NCBI RefSeq assembly: GCF_018687735.1 | Contig: NZ_CP061304.1 | Location: forward strand, 620,001 to 684,000 | Direction: 5' to 3' | From: Polynucleobacter sp. MG-5-Ahmo-C2 | Lineage (GTDB): Bacteria; Pseudomonadota; Gammaproteobacteria; Burkholderiales; Burkholderiaceae | Length of the DNA stretch: 64,000 nt | Shown here: piece after piece, positions 29,953 to 39,556 of the stretch | How positions within the stretch are numbered: the stretch's first letter is position 1 | Layout of the letters: each line of letters opens with the position of its first letter | Made by a program: the position numbers and the translations under genes | Notes under the pieces: model-generated | The model's input: only the letters and a program-made list of their open reading frames with translations | The model's database searches: none | Told to the model about the DNA's origin: nothing

Positions 29953-30902
29953 GCTTCAAGTTTTTCTGTATCAATACAGAAATTACGAATACCTTCGGCC
30001 AATTTCTCGGTCGCCATTGGGTCATTATTGAGTTGCAGACGGAAGCTAGACTCATCTAGCTTTAGCGGAGTAATTTTTTCCGCATGAGCGCTATCTGCAT
30101 CCAACTTTTTAATAACAGGTGAGGTGCTACTTTGCAGTTCAGCTAAAAGCTCCGGGCTAATTGTTAGCAAATCACAGCCCGCTAACTCGAGGATCTGAGT
30201 AGTATTCCGAAAACTGGCACCCATGATCTCGGTAGAGATGCCAAAGTGTTTGTAATAGGTAAATATTTTCTTGACTGAAGTCACGCCAGGATCATTGGCG
30301 CCCCCATTCATTTCATCACTCCAATTGCTACCCAACTTGGACTTATTCCAATCGGTAATGCGGCCCACAAATGGGGAGATCAGCTTTGCGTTTGCTGCGC
30401 CACAAGCAGCCGCCTGAATGAGTGAGAAGAGTAAAGTGATATTGCAATGAATGCCTTCAGCTTCTAATTCTTTTGCAGCAGCAATACCTTCCCAGGTGCC
30501 AGCAAGCTTGATCAAAATACGTTTGCGCTCAATCCCATGCGACTCATATAAAGCAATAATATGCTTGGCCTTAGCAACCGTTGCCTTGGTATCAAAAGAG
30601 AGTCGGGCATCGACTTCAGTAGAAACGCGCCCTGGAACAATTTTCAGAATCTCCAAACCAAACGCTACCAAGATATAGTCAACCAAGTCAGTGGGACTCA
30701 TTCCGCGATGGGCATCTTTTACTGACTGCACTAAGCTTTGATAATTGCTTTGTTGGGCTGCTTTGAGGATGAGCGACGGGTTAGTCGTGGCATCCTGTGG
30801 TTGAAATACTTGCATGCGCTCAAAATCACCAGTATCGGCAACGACCGTAGTGAGCTTTTTAAGTTGCTCTAGTTGGTTTGGGGCTGAAGAAGTGTTATTC
30901 AT
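29937..30902 (-). CDS. tal: Transaldolase
   Basis: Transaldolase moves a dihydroxyacetone unit between sugar phosphates in the non-oxidative pentose phosphate pathway. The signature [12 protein letters not shown] and the Schiff-base lysine segment [12 protein letters not shown] are present, and the 321-residue length matches TalB-type enzymes. Its neighbour rpiA, transcribed divergently, acts in the same pathway; the intergenic region has a 12-bp palindrome that might control both. Confidence 0.96.
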   Translation of the reverse strand: MNNTSSAPNQLEQLKKLTTVVADTGDFERMQVFQPQDATTNPSLILKAAQQSNYQSLVQSVKDAHRGMSPTDLVDYILVAFGLEILKIVPGRVSTEVDARLSFDTKATVAKAKHIIALYESHGIERKRILIKLAGTWEGIAAAKELEAEGIHCNITLLFSLIQAAACGAANAKLISPFVGRITDWNKSKLGSNWSDEMNGGANDPGVTSVKKIFTYYKHFGISTEIMGASFRNTTQILELAGCDLLTISPELLAELQSSTSPVIKKLDADSAHAEKITPLKLDESSFRLQLNNDPMATEKLAEGIRNFCIDTEKLEALLAK

Positions 30903-30951
30903 GGCTAGATTGGTCTAAATAAGGGGTCTACAGTAGTCGGTTTTTGATGAA

Positions 30952-30963
30952 TATCATATGATA
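30952..30963. promoter_or_regulatory. 12-bp palindrome between tal and rpiA
   Basis: TATCATATGATA is a perfect palindrome in the 105-nt divergent spacer, 50 bp from tal and 45 bp from rpiA. Its position fits an operator shared by two pentose phosphate genes, but a single AT-rich palindrome of this size can occur by chance. Confidence 0.3.
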
Positions 30964-31007
30964 GATGTATTAATGACTCAGTTTCAATAAAGGCATTTAG
31001 CAGGCTT

Positions 31008-31718
31008 ATGAACCAAGATCAACTCAAACAAATGGTAGGCGAGGCGGCTCGTGATGAAGTCTTAAAGTTGCCAGCAGGGCAAATTTTAGGGGTTGGTACA
31101 GGCTCAACTGTTAACTGCTTTATTGATGCCTTAGCTCCACACAAAAATCATTTCGTAGGGGCGGTATCGAGTTCAAATGCAACAACAGAGCGTTTACTCA
31201 AACATGGCTTCCAGGTTTTAGATCCCAATGATGTCACTGGCTTACCCGCCTATGTCGATGGTGCTGATGAAATCGATCCAACGGGCCACATGATCAAAGG
31301 TGGTGGTGGTGCGCTAACCCGAGAAAAAATTATTGCTTCCATGGCCAAGCAATTTATCTGCATCTGTGATTCATCTAAACAAGTTCCAGTGCTGGGTAAC
31401 TTTGCGTTACCAGTAGAAATCATTCCACTTGCCAAAGGTGTCGTAAGCAGGGAATTAGAAAAATTCGGTGGCAAGGTCACGCTGCGTCTGGCAAAAAATA
31501 CCCGTGCAGATTTAAATCAAACCCTAAGCGAACCTTTTGTTACTGATAATGGTGGGTGGATATTGGATGTGGCGGGTCTACAGATTGCTGACCCTATTCA
31601 AATGGAAGCACAACTAAATCAGATCGCTGGCGTGATTACGGTTGGATTGTTTGCTAAAGAAAAAGCAAACATTCTGCTGGTGAGTAATGCCTCTGGTGTA
31701 GAAAGAATCCTGCTCTAG
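31008..31718 (+). CDS. rpiA: Ribose-5-phosphate isomerase A
   Basis: RpiA interconverts ribose-5-phosphate and ribulose-5-phosphate. The conserved segments LGVGTGSTV, YVDGADEID (catalytic Asp region) and KGGGGALTREK are intact, and the 236-residue length is close to the usual 220. It is transcribed divergently from tal. The hairpin after its stop has its T-run on the other strand, so termination of rpiA itself is less clear. Confidence 0.97.
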   Translation: MNQDQLKQMVGEAARDEVLKLPAGQILGVGTGSTVNCFIDALAPHKNHFVGAVSSSNATTERLLKHGFQVLDPNDVTGLPAYVDGADEIDPTGHMIKGGGGALTREKIIASMAKQFICICDSSKQVPVLGNFALPVEIIPLAKGVVSRELEKFGGKVTLRLAKNTRADLNQTLSEPFVTDNGGWILDVAGLQIADPIQMEAQLNQIAGVITVGLFAKEKANILLVSNASGVERILL

Positions 31719-31721
31719 ATA

Positions 31722-31754
31722 ATAAAAAACCCGACGGGGTATGCCCATCGGGTT
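31722..31754 (-). terminator. Strong intrinsic terminator, minus strand
   Basis: On the minus strand AACCCGATGGG and CCCGTCGGGTT flank a CATAC loop with one mismatch in an 11-bp stem, followed by TTTTTT. The T-run lies on the minus strand, so it ends a leftward transcript, although the next annotated minus-strand gene (yggX) stops 220 nt away. It best fits the 3' end of the candidate small RNA. Confidence 0.8.
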
Positions 31755-31880
31755 GTTTGCCATGGTTTGCATGGCGCAGGCACTCGGAAGAGATTTAGTT
31801 CCTTAGCCTATGAGCATATAGATACGCTCATTCTGAATGGCTTTCGCCAATGTAGTGGAGCACAATCACTGCCTCACTAC
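31722..31880 (-). ncRNA. Candidate small RNA of about 160 nt, class unknown
   Basis: A near-consensus sigma-70 promoter and an intrinsic terminator delimit about 160 nt on the minus strand between yggX and rpiA with no reading frame of note. The predicted RNA is full of local hairpins: GTAGTG/CACTAC at the 5' end (31880 to 31852), TGGC-GAAA-GCCA, ATGAGC/GCTCAT, and GCCATG-CAAAC-CATGGC just before the terminator. It may be a trans-acting sRNA, which would be natural in an Hfq-bearing cell, or a housekeeping RNA such as a diverged 6S RNA. I could not match it to a known family by eye. It could also base-pair with the 3' end of rpiA mRNA. Confidence 0.55.
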
Positions 31881-31886
31881 GATTAC

Positions 31887-31915
31887 ATCCTATGCCTGCA
31901 TAGATAGAGTGTCAA
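31887..31915 (-). promoter_or_regulatory. Sigma-70 promoter of the candidate small RNA
   Basis: TTGACA (31910-31915) and TAGGAT (31887-31892) are separated by exactly 17 bp on the minus strand. The -35 is a perfect consensus match. The expected start at about 31880 coincides with the first base of a hairpin. Confidence 0.7.
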
Positions 31916-31977
31916 CAGCTGGGAACAAGTTTTATTAATTTACTAATGCTGTGCCGCAATACTGCAGATGTAGCGCT

Positions 31978-32250
31978 TTATTCCGCTGGTGGAACGTAGC
32001 CTTGCGCCATATCCGCACCACCTTCAAAGAAGTATTTCTCAACTTGCTTTAAAAGGTACTGGCGCGCGCGGGGATCAGCCATATTGAGGCGGTTTTCGTT
32101 AATCAACATAGTTTGCTGCTTTAACCAAGCAGCCCAAGCCTCTTTGGATACTTGATTCCAAATCTTTTTACCAAGCTCACCGGGTAGCGGAGCAAAATCC
32201 ATTCCTTCAGCCTCTTTGTTGAGCTTGATACATTGAACCATCCGTGCCAT
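31978..32250 (-). CDS. yggX: Probable Fe(2+)-trafficking protein (YggX family)
   Basis: A 90-residue protein with the YggX signature [19 protein letters not shown] (conserved Cys7) and the segment [26 protein letters not shown]. YggX helps protect iron-sulfur clusters from oxidative damage in enteric bacteria. It follows argA after 14 nt on the same strand, so the two are probably co-transcribed. Confidence 0.95.
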   Translation of the reverse strand: MARMVQCIKLNKEAEGMDFAPLPGELGKKIWNQVSKEAWAAWLKQQTMLINENRLNMADPRARQYLLKQVEKYFFEGGADMAQGYVPPAE

Positions 32251-32264
32251 CTGTAATGCCTTTC

Positions 32265-33629
32265 TTATAGATCTTTAGTTAAAACCATGGACTTACGGTC
32301 CCAGTTATAAATTTGTTTTCTTTCTCCAGGCAGGTCTTCAACACTTGCCCTTTTAAAGCCGCGCTTTAAGAACCAATGCTCTGTTCTAGTGGTGAGCACA
32401 AATAATTTTTTAATACCTTCTTGTTTGGCACGCATCTCTACACGCTTTAGAAGACGCTCGCCATCACCTGAACCTTGAACGTCTGGATCAACTGCCAGGC
32501 ATGCGAGTTCACCAACGCCGTTGGGAAATGGAAAGAGGGCAGCACAGCCGAATAGAACGCGATCATGCTCAATGACTGAGAAGCGCTGAATATCACGCTC
32601 AATCACATCTTGACCACGAGCAGCCAGGATACCTTCTTCTTCTAGAGGCATGGTCAACTGCAAAATACCGCCCACATCATCCTGATTGGCTTCACGCAAG
32701 TTCTCAATATCAGATGAAGCAAGCATCATGCCGATGCCATCATGGGTAAAGAGCTCTTCAAGCAAAGCACCATCTTGATTGCAAGGTAAGAAATGAACGC
32801 GACTTACGCCTGCTCTGATCGCTCTGCCGGAAATGTTGAGTAGACTCTTCATGCCAACATCTAAATCCTTGTTGCCTGCCATATAGTCTTGGAGCTGTGG
32901 CAGGGATAACTCTGTAATCAGATCGCCTTCTGCATCATGCAAGCCTTCATAAGGGCTTAAGAAAATCAACTTGTCAGCCTTAAGAGAGGCAGCAGTAGAG
33001 GCGGCCACATCCTCATAAGCCAGATTGAATGCCTGTCCGGTTGGCGAGAAGCCCAAAGGTGAGAGCAAGACAATCTTATTGCTATCTAAAGAGAGTTTGA
33101 TAGAAGTAGAGTCGACCTTACGCACTAAGCCTGTATGGATGTAATCAATACCCTCCACAACACCTACAGGCATCGCAGTAATAAAGTTACCAGAGATCAC
33201 GGAGATACGTGATCCCGCCATTGGGGTGTTAGGTAAACCACGACTAAAGGCTGCTTCAATATCGAGACGCAATTCACCAGCGGCTTCTTTGACGCACTCG
33301 AGTGCGGCAGCATCAGTAATACGGTAGCTATGAATAGAGCTTTTGCCAAACTTACTCTTGATTTTGCGCAACATGAGTTGCTCTTCAATTTGTGGACGAA
33401 TGCCGTGAACTAAAACAATGCGCATCCCCATGGCATGCAACATGGCAATGTCCTCAATGAGATTCTCAAGACCAATTTCTTGGACGAGCTCACCAGCAAA
33501 AGCAATTACAAAGGTCTTTTCACGGAAGCTGTGAATGTAGGGCGCAACATCGCGCAACCACCCTACAAAGGGGAAGTTGGAGGTAGATTCTTCGGCACTT
33601 GAGGCCTGATTCGGTGCATTTGTTGGCAT
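32265..33629 (-). CDS. argA: N-acetylglutamate synthase
   Basis: ArgA catalyses the first step of arginine synthesis, acetylating glutamate with acetyl-CoA. An amino-acid kinase-like domain ([22 protein letters not shown]...[14 protein letters not shown]) occupies about residues 30-280 and a GNAT acetyltransferase domain ([21 protein letters not shown]) the C-terminus. The 454 residues match classical bifunctional-looking ArgA, with the kinase domain acting as the arginine sensor. ATG 33629 is preferred to 33689, because a complete promoter ends just nine bases before it, implying an almost leaderless mRNA. The divergent hrpA starts 54 nt away. Confidence 0.93.
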   Translation of the reverse strand: MPTNAPNQASSAEESTSNFPFVGWLRDVAPYIHSFREKTFVIAFAGELVQEIGLENLIEDIAMLHAMGMRIVLVHGIRPQIEEQLMLRKIKSKFGKSSIHSYRITDAAALECVKEAAGELRLDIEAAFSRGLPNTPMAGSRISVISGNFITAMPVGVVEGIDYIHTGLVRKVDSTSIKLSLDSNKIVLLSPLGFSPTGQAFNLAYEDVAASTAASLKADKLIFLSPYEGLHDAEGDLITELSLPQLQDYMAGNKDLDVGMKSLLNISGRAIRAGVSRVHFLPCNQDGALLEELFTHDGIGMMLASSDIENLREANQDDVGGILQLTMPLEEEGILAARGQDVIERDIQRFSVIEHDRVLFGCAALFPFPNGVGELACLAVDPDVQGSGDGERLLKRVEMRAKQEGIKKLFVLTTRTEHWFLKRGFKRASVEDLPGERKQIYNWDRKSMVLTKDL

Positions 33630-33638
33630 AGTGAGAAA

Positions 33639-33667
33639 ATTATAGGGTGCAAGAGCCCATAAACCAA
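33639..33667 (-). promoter_or_regulatory. argA promoter giving a near-leaderless transcript
   Basis: TTGGTT (33662-33667) and TATAAT (33639-33644) are spaced by 17 bp on the minus strand. Only nine bases separate the -10 box from the argA ATG at 33629, and no Shine-Dalgarno sequence fits in that space. Confidence 0.6.
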
Positions 33668-33682
33668 CAAAAACCCAAAGCA

Positions 33683-36600
33683 ATGCCAAAGCCTGTGCCT
33701 GCTTCCAACACCACTCGCAGGCTCGAAATCCGCTTTCCGGAAGAATTGCCGGTCTCTAGTCAGAGGCAAATCATCAAGGATGCCTTGCAGAGCCACCAGG
33801 TGGTAATTGTCTGTGGTGAGACCGGCTCGGGTAAGACTACTCAGCTACCCAAGATCTGTTTAGACCTTGGTAGAGGCACCATCAACGGCGGTAAATTAAT
33901 TGGCCATACCCAACCCCGCCGAATAGCAGCTACAGCGACTGCCAAGCGAATTGCTCAAGAGCTTGGCTCTCCCATTGGTCAAGATGTTGGCTATCAAGTG
34001 CGCTTCGCTGACAAGAGTAGTCAAACGGCCTCGGTCAAGCTCATGACAGACGGCATCCTCTTGGCAGAGACTCAGCGCGACCCCCAGCTCAAAGCTTATG
34101 ACACGCTCATCATCGATGAAGCACATGAGCGTAGCCTAAATATTGACTTCCTCTTGGGTTACCTAAGACAGCTACTTCCAAAGAGGCCCGATCTCAAACT
34201 TATCATCACTTCGGCAACAATAGATGCCCAAAGGTTTGCAGAACACTTTGCAATCAACGGTAAAGCAGCCCCAGTGATTGAAGTTAGCGGCCGACTCTTT
34301 CCAGTGGAGCAGCGGTATTCACCGCTGGAGCCAGATTCCAAGCCTGATGGAAAAAAGGAATCCAAGGCTGCAAAAGAAATTCCAGATGCTGTCGCAGAAG
34401 AAATTGCTAACGTTTGGCGCGAGGGTACATCAGGTGCTGGAGATGTGTTGGTCTTTTTACCAGGTGAGCGCGAGATTCGGGATTGTGCAGAGACGCTGCG
34501 CAAGGATCATGTACTGCAACAACGCTTTCATCCAGAAATTCTGAGTTTGTTCGCTCGTCAATCGGTAGCCGAACAAGAAAGAGTCTTTGGTCCAGGTAAT
34601 GGTCGTCGCATTATTCTGACAACGAATGTGGCCGAGACTTCTTTAACCGTACCCAATATTCGTTATGTGATTGATAGTGGCTTGGCGAGAGTAAAGCGCT
34701 ACTCTTATCGTAATAAGGTAGAGCAACTACAGATTGAGCCTATTTCGCAAGCGGCTGCCAATCAACGGGCCGGGCGTTGCGGCCGTGTCTCAGACGGCAT
34801 CTGCATTCGTTTGTATAGCGAGCTTGATTATCAAAACCGCCCTAAATTTACCGACCCAGAAATTCTCCGAAGCTCATTGGCAGCAGTGCTACTGCGCATG
34901 AGTGCATTGCGCCTGCCAAAGATTCAGCACTTCCCCTTTATTGATAAACCACTAGGCAGAGCGATTGCTGATGGCGTGCAGCTTCTTGATGAATTGGGTG
35001 CAATTGAATTTGATGAATCAGATGCTACCGATGGAAAAGATATCAACAATAGCTTTAAGCTCACAGCGATTGGTAAGCAGTTAGCAGACTTACCGCTGGA
35101 TCCTCGTATTGGCAGAATGCTGCTAGCTGCAAAAGAGCACAATGCTTTAAAAGAAGTCACTATCATCGCTTCGGCTTTAGCAACCCAAGACCCCCGTGAG
35201 CGACCCATGGATCAGGGTGCTGCTGCTGATCAAGCGCATCTCCAGTTTGCTGATGAGCGCTCTGAGTTTCTCAGTTTCGTAAAACTCTGGAATTGGTACC
35301 AGGATGCCTTGCAACACAAACACAGCAATCGCCAATTAGAAAATGTATGCAGAAGTAAATTCTTATCGCCACGCCGCTTACGGGAGTGGCGAGATGTGCA
35401 TGGTCAATTGCATACTATGCTGGGTGAAAAGGGTTGGAAAGAAAATGCTCTTGCTGCAACATATGAGCAAGTCCATTTATCGCTTCTCACAGGCCTACTC
35501 GGTTATGTTGCCAAAAAAGAAGAAGACGAAAAGTCTCAAGATCGTAATAGTAAGTCGGGTGGCTATGTTGGTGCTCGAGGTATTCGGCCATTCATTTGGC
35601 CAGGCTCAACCATTGGTAAAAAAGCGGGGGCCTGGATCCTGGCTGGGGAGTTAGTAGAAACCAATCGCATGTATGCACGAACGATTGCCAAGATTGAGCC
35701 GCAGTGGGTGGAGAAGGTTGCAGCCCATCGCCTCATTCAGACTCTGAGTGACCCATTTTGGGATCACCGTCAGGGTGAAGTCTTGGCGTTTGAGCGTGGC
35801 ACTTTATATGGTTTGCCTATCTATCATGGTCGACGAGTTCGTTATGAGCCGCATGATCCAGAAGCGGCAAGAGCGTTATTTATCCGCCAAGCCTTAGTTC
35901 AGGAAGAAATGTTTGGTCGCATGGATACACCAGCCCTCTACCGTGAAACTGAATCTGATGCCAAGAAAAAATACCCCGGTCTTTTTAGTTTCTTCTGGCA
36001 TAACTGTCGCCTGATCAGAGAAATTGAAGCACTTGAGCATCGTTCACGCCGCCCTGATGTTTTAGTTGATGATGATCTACTCTTTGCTTTTTATGACTCG
36101 CGCATTCCGAGAGAAGTCTGCAATCGCGAAGGTCTCAAAGCATGGTTCAAGAAAGAACCTGGGCTTGACAGCCAGTTGAGACTCGAGAAGGCCGACCTGA
36201 TGCGCCACGAGGCTGCAGGTATTACGGTCGATCGCTATCCTAAGATAATGATGGTTGGTGGAGCGGAGCTCAATCTCACATATCACTTTGAGCCCGGAAG
36301 TCCAAAAGACGGTGTCACCTTGGTTGTGCCATTAACGCAACTTAATCAAGTAGATGGACGTCGATGTGAATGGTTGGTTCCTGGTATGTGTGAAGAGAAG
36401 GTGCTGCTGCTACTCAAATCCTTGCCACAGAAGTTGCGGCGTCACTGTGTGCCACTTCCCGACTATGCAAAGTCATTCTTAGAGCGTACTTTGGAAGGTA
36501 AGCAATTTGGGGTGGGCGACTTTTTAGACAGTCTAATTAACGATATACGTCAAGAACGCGGCCTTGAAATTAAGCGGACCGACTTTAGACCTGAAGCGTT

Positions 36601-37678
36601 ACCTTTGCACTCATCGATGAATTTTAGGTTGATTGACGAACATGGTCGTCAGCTTGAAGTAGAAAGAAATCTTGCTCGCTTACGTTCCGAGTATGGAGAA
36701 ACTGCCCGCAGCGCTTTTCAGGCGATTGCGCAAGAGGCTGCACAAGCAGAGTTGGGGGTAGAGGCGCCTAAGGCTGGCTCCAAACTTGATGAGAAGGCAC
36801 GTACAGTAGAGCAGGGGGGCTATCGTTCTTGGGAGTTTGGTGAGCTACCAGAAACTCTAGAGATTCAGAAGGGAAATAAAACTTTATTCGGCTACCCAGC
36901 TTTGGTGGATCGTGGCGACTACTGCGATTTAGAAGTCTTTGATGATTTGCTGGAAGCCAGAAAGCAACATCACTTAGGATTACGTCGTCTCTTCGCGCTT
37001 AACAATAAAGACACACTGAAGTCCTTGCAAAAACAATTGCCAGGTATTCGCGAGCTAGGATTGCTATTTATTAATGTGGGTTCTGTAGAAGAATTGATTG
37101 AGCAAATTCTGAATGTAGCACTTGAGCGCGCATTTGTCTCCGAAACGCTGCCAGTCAATGCTGAGCAATTTGCCATGCAATTACAAGCCGGTAAACCGCG
37201 ATTGGCTCTCATCGCCCAAGAAATTTCCCGGCACGCCTTAAATGCCCTTCAAGCCCACGCTGATTTGCAGAAGAAGGTAGCTAGTGCAAAAGCGGCTTCA
37301 CCTACTGCTTATGCAGATATACAAACGCAAATGCAAGGATTGATCTTTCCTCGGTTTGTTGCTGAAATTCCTTATGGGCAACTGGTACATTTACCGCGCT
37401 ACTTAAAAGCGATTGCCATGAGGATTGATAAGTTACGCGCCAACCCTAGCCGTGATGCCCAATGTCAAAAAGACTGGGAGTCGGTTGCCAGACCCTGGCA
37501 AAAGTTGCTACAAGGAGGCAGGGGTTCAGCTTCTTATGCCATGACCGAGGACCAGGCTTTGCAGGATTTTCGGTGGCAACTCGAGGAGTTGAGGGTCGCT
37601 TTGTATGCTCAAGAGCTCAAAACTCCAACCCCAATGTCCCTAAAGAGACTGGAAAAGGTTTTGGCTAGTTTGCGCTAG
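33683..37678 (+). CDS. hrpA: ATP-dependent RNA helicase HrpA
   Basis: HrpA is a DEAH-box RNA helicase of 1331 residues. The helicase motifs are plain: GETGSGKTTQ (Walker A), DEAHERS (motif II), SATIDAQRF (motif III), TNVAETSLTVPNI and QRAGRCGRV (motifs V and VI). The HA2/OB region follows, and a long C-terminal DUF3418 domain ends the protein, which separates HrpA from the shorter HrpB. ATG 33683 is chosen; a GTG at 33647 in frame would add 12 residues. E. coli HrpA resolves stalled or collided ribosomes and processes fimbrial mRNA. Confidence 0.95.
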   Translation: MPKPVPASNTTRRLEIRFPEELPVSSQRQIIKDALQSHQVVIVCGETGSGKTTQLPKICLDLGRGTINGGKLIGHTQPRRIAATATAKRIAQELGSPIGQDVGYQVRFADKSSQTASVKLMTDGILLAETQRDPQLKAYDTLIIDEAHERSLNIDFLLGYLRQLLPKRPDLKLIITSATIDAQRFAEHFAINGKAAPVIEVSGRLFPVEQRYSPLEPDSKPDGKKESKAAKEIPDAVAEEIANVWREGTSGAGDVLVFLPGEREIRDCAETLRKDHVLQQRFHPEILSLFARQSVAEQERVFGPGNGRRIILTTNVAETSLTVPNIRYVIDSGLARVKRYSYRNKVEQLQIEPISQAAANQRAGRCGRVSDGICIRLYSELDYQNRPKFTDPEILRSSLAAVLLRMSALRLPKIQHFPFIDKPLGRAIADGVQLLDELGAIEFDESDATDGKDINNSFKLTAIGKQLADLPLDPRIGRMLLAAKEHNALKEVTIIASALATQDPRERPMDQGAAADQAHLQFADERSEFLSFVKLWNWYQDALQHKHSNRQLENVCRSKFLSPRRLREWRDVHGQLHTMLGEKGWKENALAATYEQVHLSLLTGLLGYVAKKEEDEKSQDRNSKSGGYVGARGIRPFIWPGSTIGKKAGAWILAGELVETNRMYARTIAKIEPQWVEKVAAHRLIQTLSDPFWDHRQGEVLAFERGTLYGLPIYHGRRVRYEPHDPEAARALFIRQALVQEEMFGRMDTPALYRETESDAKKKYPGLFSFFWHNCRLIREIEALEHRSRRPDVLVDDDLLFAFYDSRIPREVCNREGLKAWFKKEPGLDSQLRLEKADLMRHEAAGITVDRYPKIMMVGGAELNLTYHFEPGSPKDGVTLVVPLTQLNQVDGRRCEWLVPGMCEEKVLLLLKSLPQKLRRHCVPLPDYAKSFLERTLEGKQFGVGDFLDSLINDIRQERGLEIKRTDFRPEALPLHSSMNFRLIDEHGRQLEVERNLARLRSEYGETARSAFQAIAQEAAQAELGVEAPKAGSKLDEKARTVEQGGYRSWEFGELPETLEIQKGNKTLFGYPALVDRGDYCDLEVFDDLLEARKQHHLGLRRLFALNNKDTLKSLQKQLPGIRELGLLFINVGSVEELIEQILNVALERAFVSETLPVNAEQFAMQLQAGKPRLALIAQEISRHALNALQAHADLQKKVASAKAASPTAYADIQTQMQGLIFPRFVAEIPYGQLVHLPRYLKAIAMRIDKLRANPSRDAQCQKDWESVARPWQKLLQGGRGSASYAMTEDQALQDFRWQLEELRVALYAQELKTPTPMSLKRLEKVLASLR

Positions 37679-37738
37679 GTCAAATCCAATGTGCTTGAGA
37701 GGGGGATTTGTGAGCCCTCGATTGCTTACAATGGAGGG

Positions 37739-38755
37739 ATGTACACATTTATCACGATTAGAGGTTTTCGCAATATTGCGGGATCTGCAATATTGGCACT
37801 TCTCTCACATGCTTATCCTGTATTTGCCGAGGCTATAGCATCAACCGAACCAAAAGTCGCCATCATCTTAAATTCTGGCGCTGCCTCAGTCAGTTTGATT
37901 GATATGCAAAGTCGCCAAGTGATGAAAACGATGACGGTTGGTAAGGAACCTCATCACTTGATGATGACCCCCGATCAAAAAACATTATTGGTTGCCAATG
38001 CAGCCGGTAATGATGTTGTATTAATGAACCCAAGCACTGGTGAGTTAACAGGCAGAATACCGAACATCATTGATCCTTACCAAATTGGCTATTCACCAAA
38101 TCACAAATGGTTTGTGGCAAATGGCAATCGCTTAGACCGTGTGGATATTTATGCTGCTAATGGCGCTGATCTGAAATTGGCTGGAACGGTGAAGTTAGCA
38201 AAGACACCAAGTCACATTGCATTCACCTCGGATAGCAAAATTGCATTTATCACCTTGCAAGATTCCAGCGAGCTTGCAGCAATCGATTTGGAAACCCAAA
38301 AAATTCTTTGGGTGATGCCTACAGGTAAGGTGCCTGCTGGCCTGTGGATGACCCCTGGAGATCAGTATTTATTGGTTGGTATTACTGGTGAAGATAATGT
38401 GCAAGTAATTGATTGGAAGAATCGCAAGGAGGTAAAGCGCATCCTGACGGGTAAGGGCGCCCATAACTTCCGTCCCTTAGGCGATAAGAAGCAGGTATTT
38501 GTGAGCAACCGTATTGCATCCACTATCAGCCTCATCAATATGCAAACTCTGGAGAAGGTGGGCGATATTACTGGCCTGCCATCTGGTCCAGATGATATGG
38601 AAATCACCCCTGATGGTAAAACCTTATGGGTCACCTTTCGTTTTTCTAAAAAGGTTGGTGTGATTGATATTCCCTCTATGAAATTATTGACCGTGATTCC
38701 GGTGGGCAAATCACCACACGGCGTATTTTTCTATCCTAGAGCATCCTGGGAATAA
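37739..38755 (+). CDS. Exported YVTN-type beta-propeller protein
   Basis: The 338-residue protein has an N-terminal hydrophobic segment ending near AEA, consistent with a signal peptide, then five to seven propeller repeats (TVGKEPHHLMMTPDQKTLLVANA, LPSGPDDMEITPDGKTLWVT, PVGKSPHGVFF) of the YVTN/cytochrome-d1-like class. Such proteins are periplasmic and of mostly unknown function; no haem or metal motif is seen. I chose ATG 37739 because the longer GTG start at 37691 would push the signal peptide inward. TACAAT lies six bases before this ATG, which hints at a leaderless message. The deacetylase gene follows after 9 nt. Confidence 0.75.
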   Translation: MYTFITIRGFRNIAGSAILALLSHAYPVFAEAIASTEPKVAIILNSGAASVSLIDMQSRQVMKTMTVGKEPHHLMMTPDQKTLLVANAAGNDVVLMNPSTGELTGRIPNIIDPYQIGYSPNHKWFVANGNRLDRVDIYAANGADLKLAGTVKLAKTPSHIAFTSDSKIAFITLQDSSELAAIDLETQKILWVMPTGKVPAGLWMTPGDQYLLVGITGEDNVQVIDWKNRKEVKRILTGKGAHNFRPLGDKKQVFVSNRIASTISLINMQTLEKVGDITGLPSGPDDMEITPDGKTLWVTFRFSKKVGVIDIPSMKLLTVIPVGKSPHGVFFYPRASWE

Positions 38756-38764
38756 GTTTTCATC

Positions 38765-39553
38765 ATGAAGTGCAAACAAATGATTTATTTAACAGCCGCC
38801 TTCATACTCGGCTGTTTTGCATTTGGCGCACACGCTCAAACTGCAAGTTGTAATAAAACGGTTTACCTCACGTTTGATACTGGTAATATGTCGGTCGCTG
38901 AAAAAGTTGCTGAAACTCTGAAGCGACACAATGTCAAAGCTACCTTTTTCCTTTCTAATGAAAAAACTTTCCGAGGTGACTTTGCTTTAGACGATTCATG
39001 GAGAGCCTATTGGCAGGAGCGGCTTAAAGAGGGCCATCACTTCGGTAGCCACACTTATGACCATACTTATTTTGTCAAAGATGGACCCAAAGGGCAGGTC
39101 TTTGAGAGGCCTCAATTTGGACCAAAAGCAGGAGAGACTATTCTGTATAACGAAGCGGCAATGTGTAAAGAGATTCGTAAGGTAGATCAGCGCTTCCAGG
39201 AATTAACCAGCCAGCCTTTGCAAAAGATCTGGCGTGCCCCGGGTGGAAAAACTTCACCGACATTAATTCGGATGGGGGATATGTGTGGCTATGAACACAT
39301 TGGCTGGGCGCCGGCAGGTTTTCTGGGGGATGAACTCAACTCCGATAAGCATCCCAATGACCAACTTCTAGAAAAGGCTAGTCGCGATATTAAAGACGGC
39401 GATATTGCGATGGCTCACCTGGGTATCTGGTCCAGAAAGGATCCTTGGGCGCCTGCTGTATTGGAGCAATTGATCGTCAACCTCAAAGCTCGTGGATTCT
39501 GCTTTGCTACTTTGCCCAAGGCGCACAAAAATTTGGCAGATCAGTCAAAATAA
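38765..39553 (+). CDS. Exported polysaccharide deacetylase family protein
   Basis: A signal peptide (MKCKQMIYLTAAFILGCFAFGAHAQ, cleaved after AHA) precedes a NodB-homology domain. The first motif reads TFDTGN where the family has TFDDG; the zinc-site motif is HFGSHTYDH, and RAPGGK and the HLGIW segment match the later motifs. The second Asp of the TFDD motif is replaced by Thr, so the usual metal-assisted base is shifted, and activity on polysaccharide is not certain. It sits between the beta-propeller gene and the membrane hydroxylase gene, with spacings of 9 and 3 nt, so the three form one operon. Confidence 0.82.
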   Translation: MKCKQMIYLTAAFILGCFAFGAHAQTASCNKTVYLTFDTGNMSVAEKVAETLKRHNVKATFFLSNEKTFRGDFALDDSWRAYWQERLKEGHHFGSHTYDHTYFVKDGPKGQVFERPQFGPKAGETILYNEAAMCKEIRKVDQRFQELTSQPLQKIWRAPGGKTSPTLIRMGDMCGYEHIGWAPAGFLGDELNSDKHPNDQLLEKASRDIKDGDIAMAHLGIWSRKDPWAPAVLEQLIVNLKARGFCFATLPKAHKNLADQSK

Positions 39554-39556
39554 GAC

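Noticed and set aside
31722..31915. A plus-strand structured RNA in the rpiA-yggX gap, closed by GCAGGCA and TGCCTGC
   Set aside because: The 7-bp pairing is short enough to be chance in this region, and the promoter and terminator T-run both lie on the minus strand.
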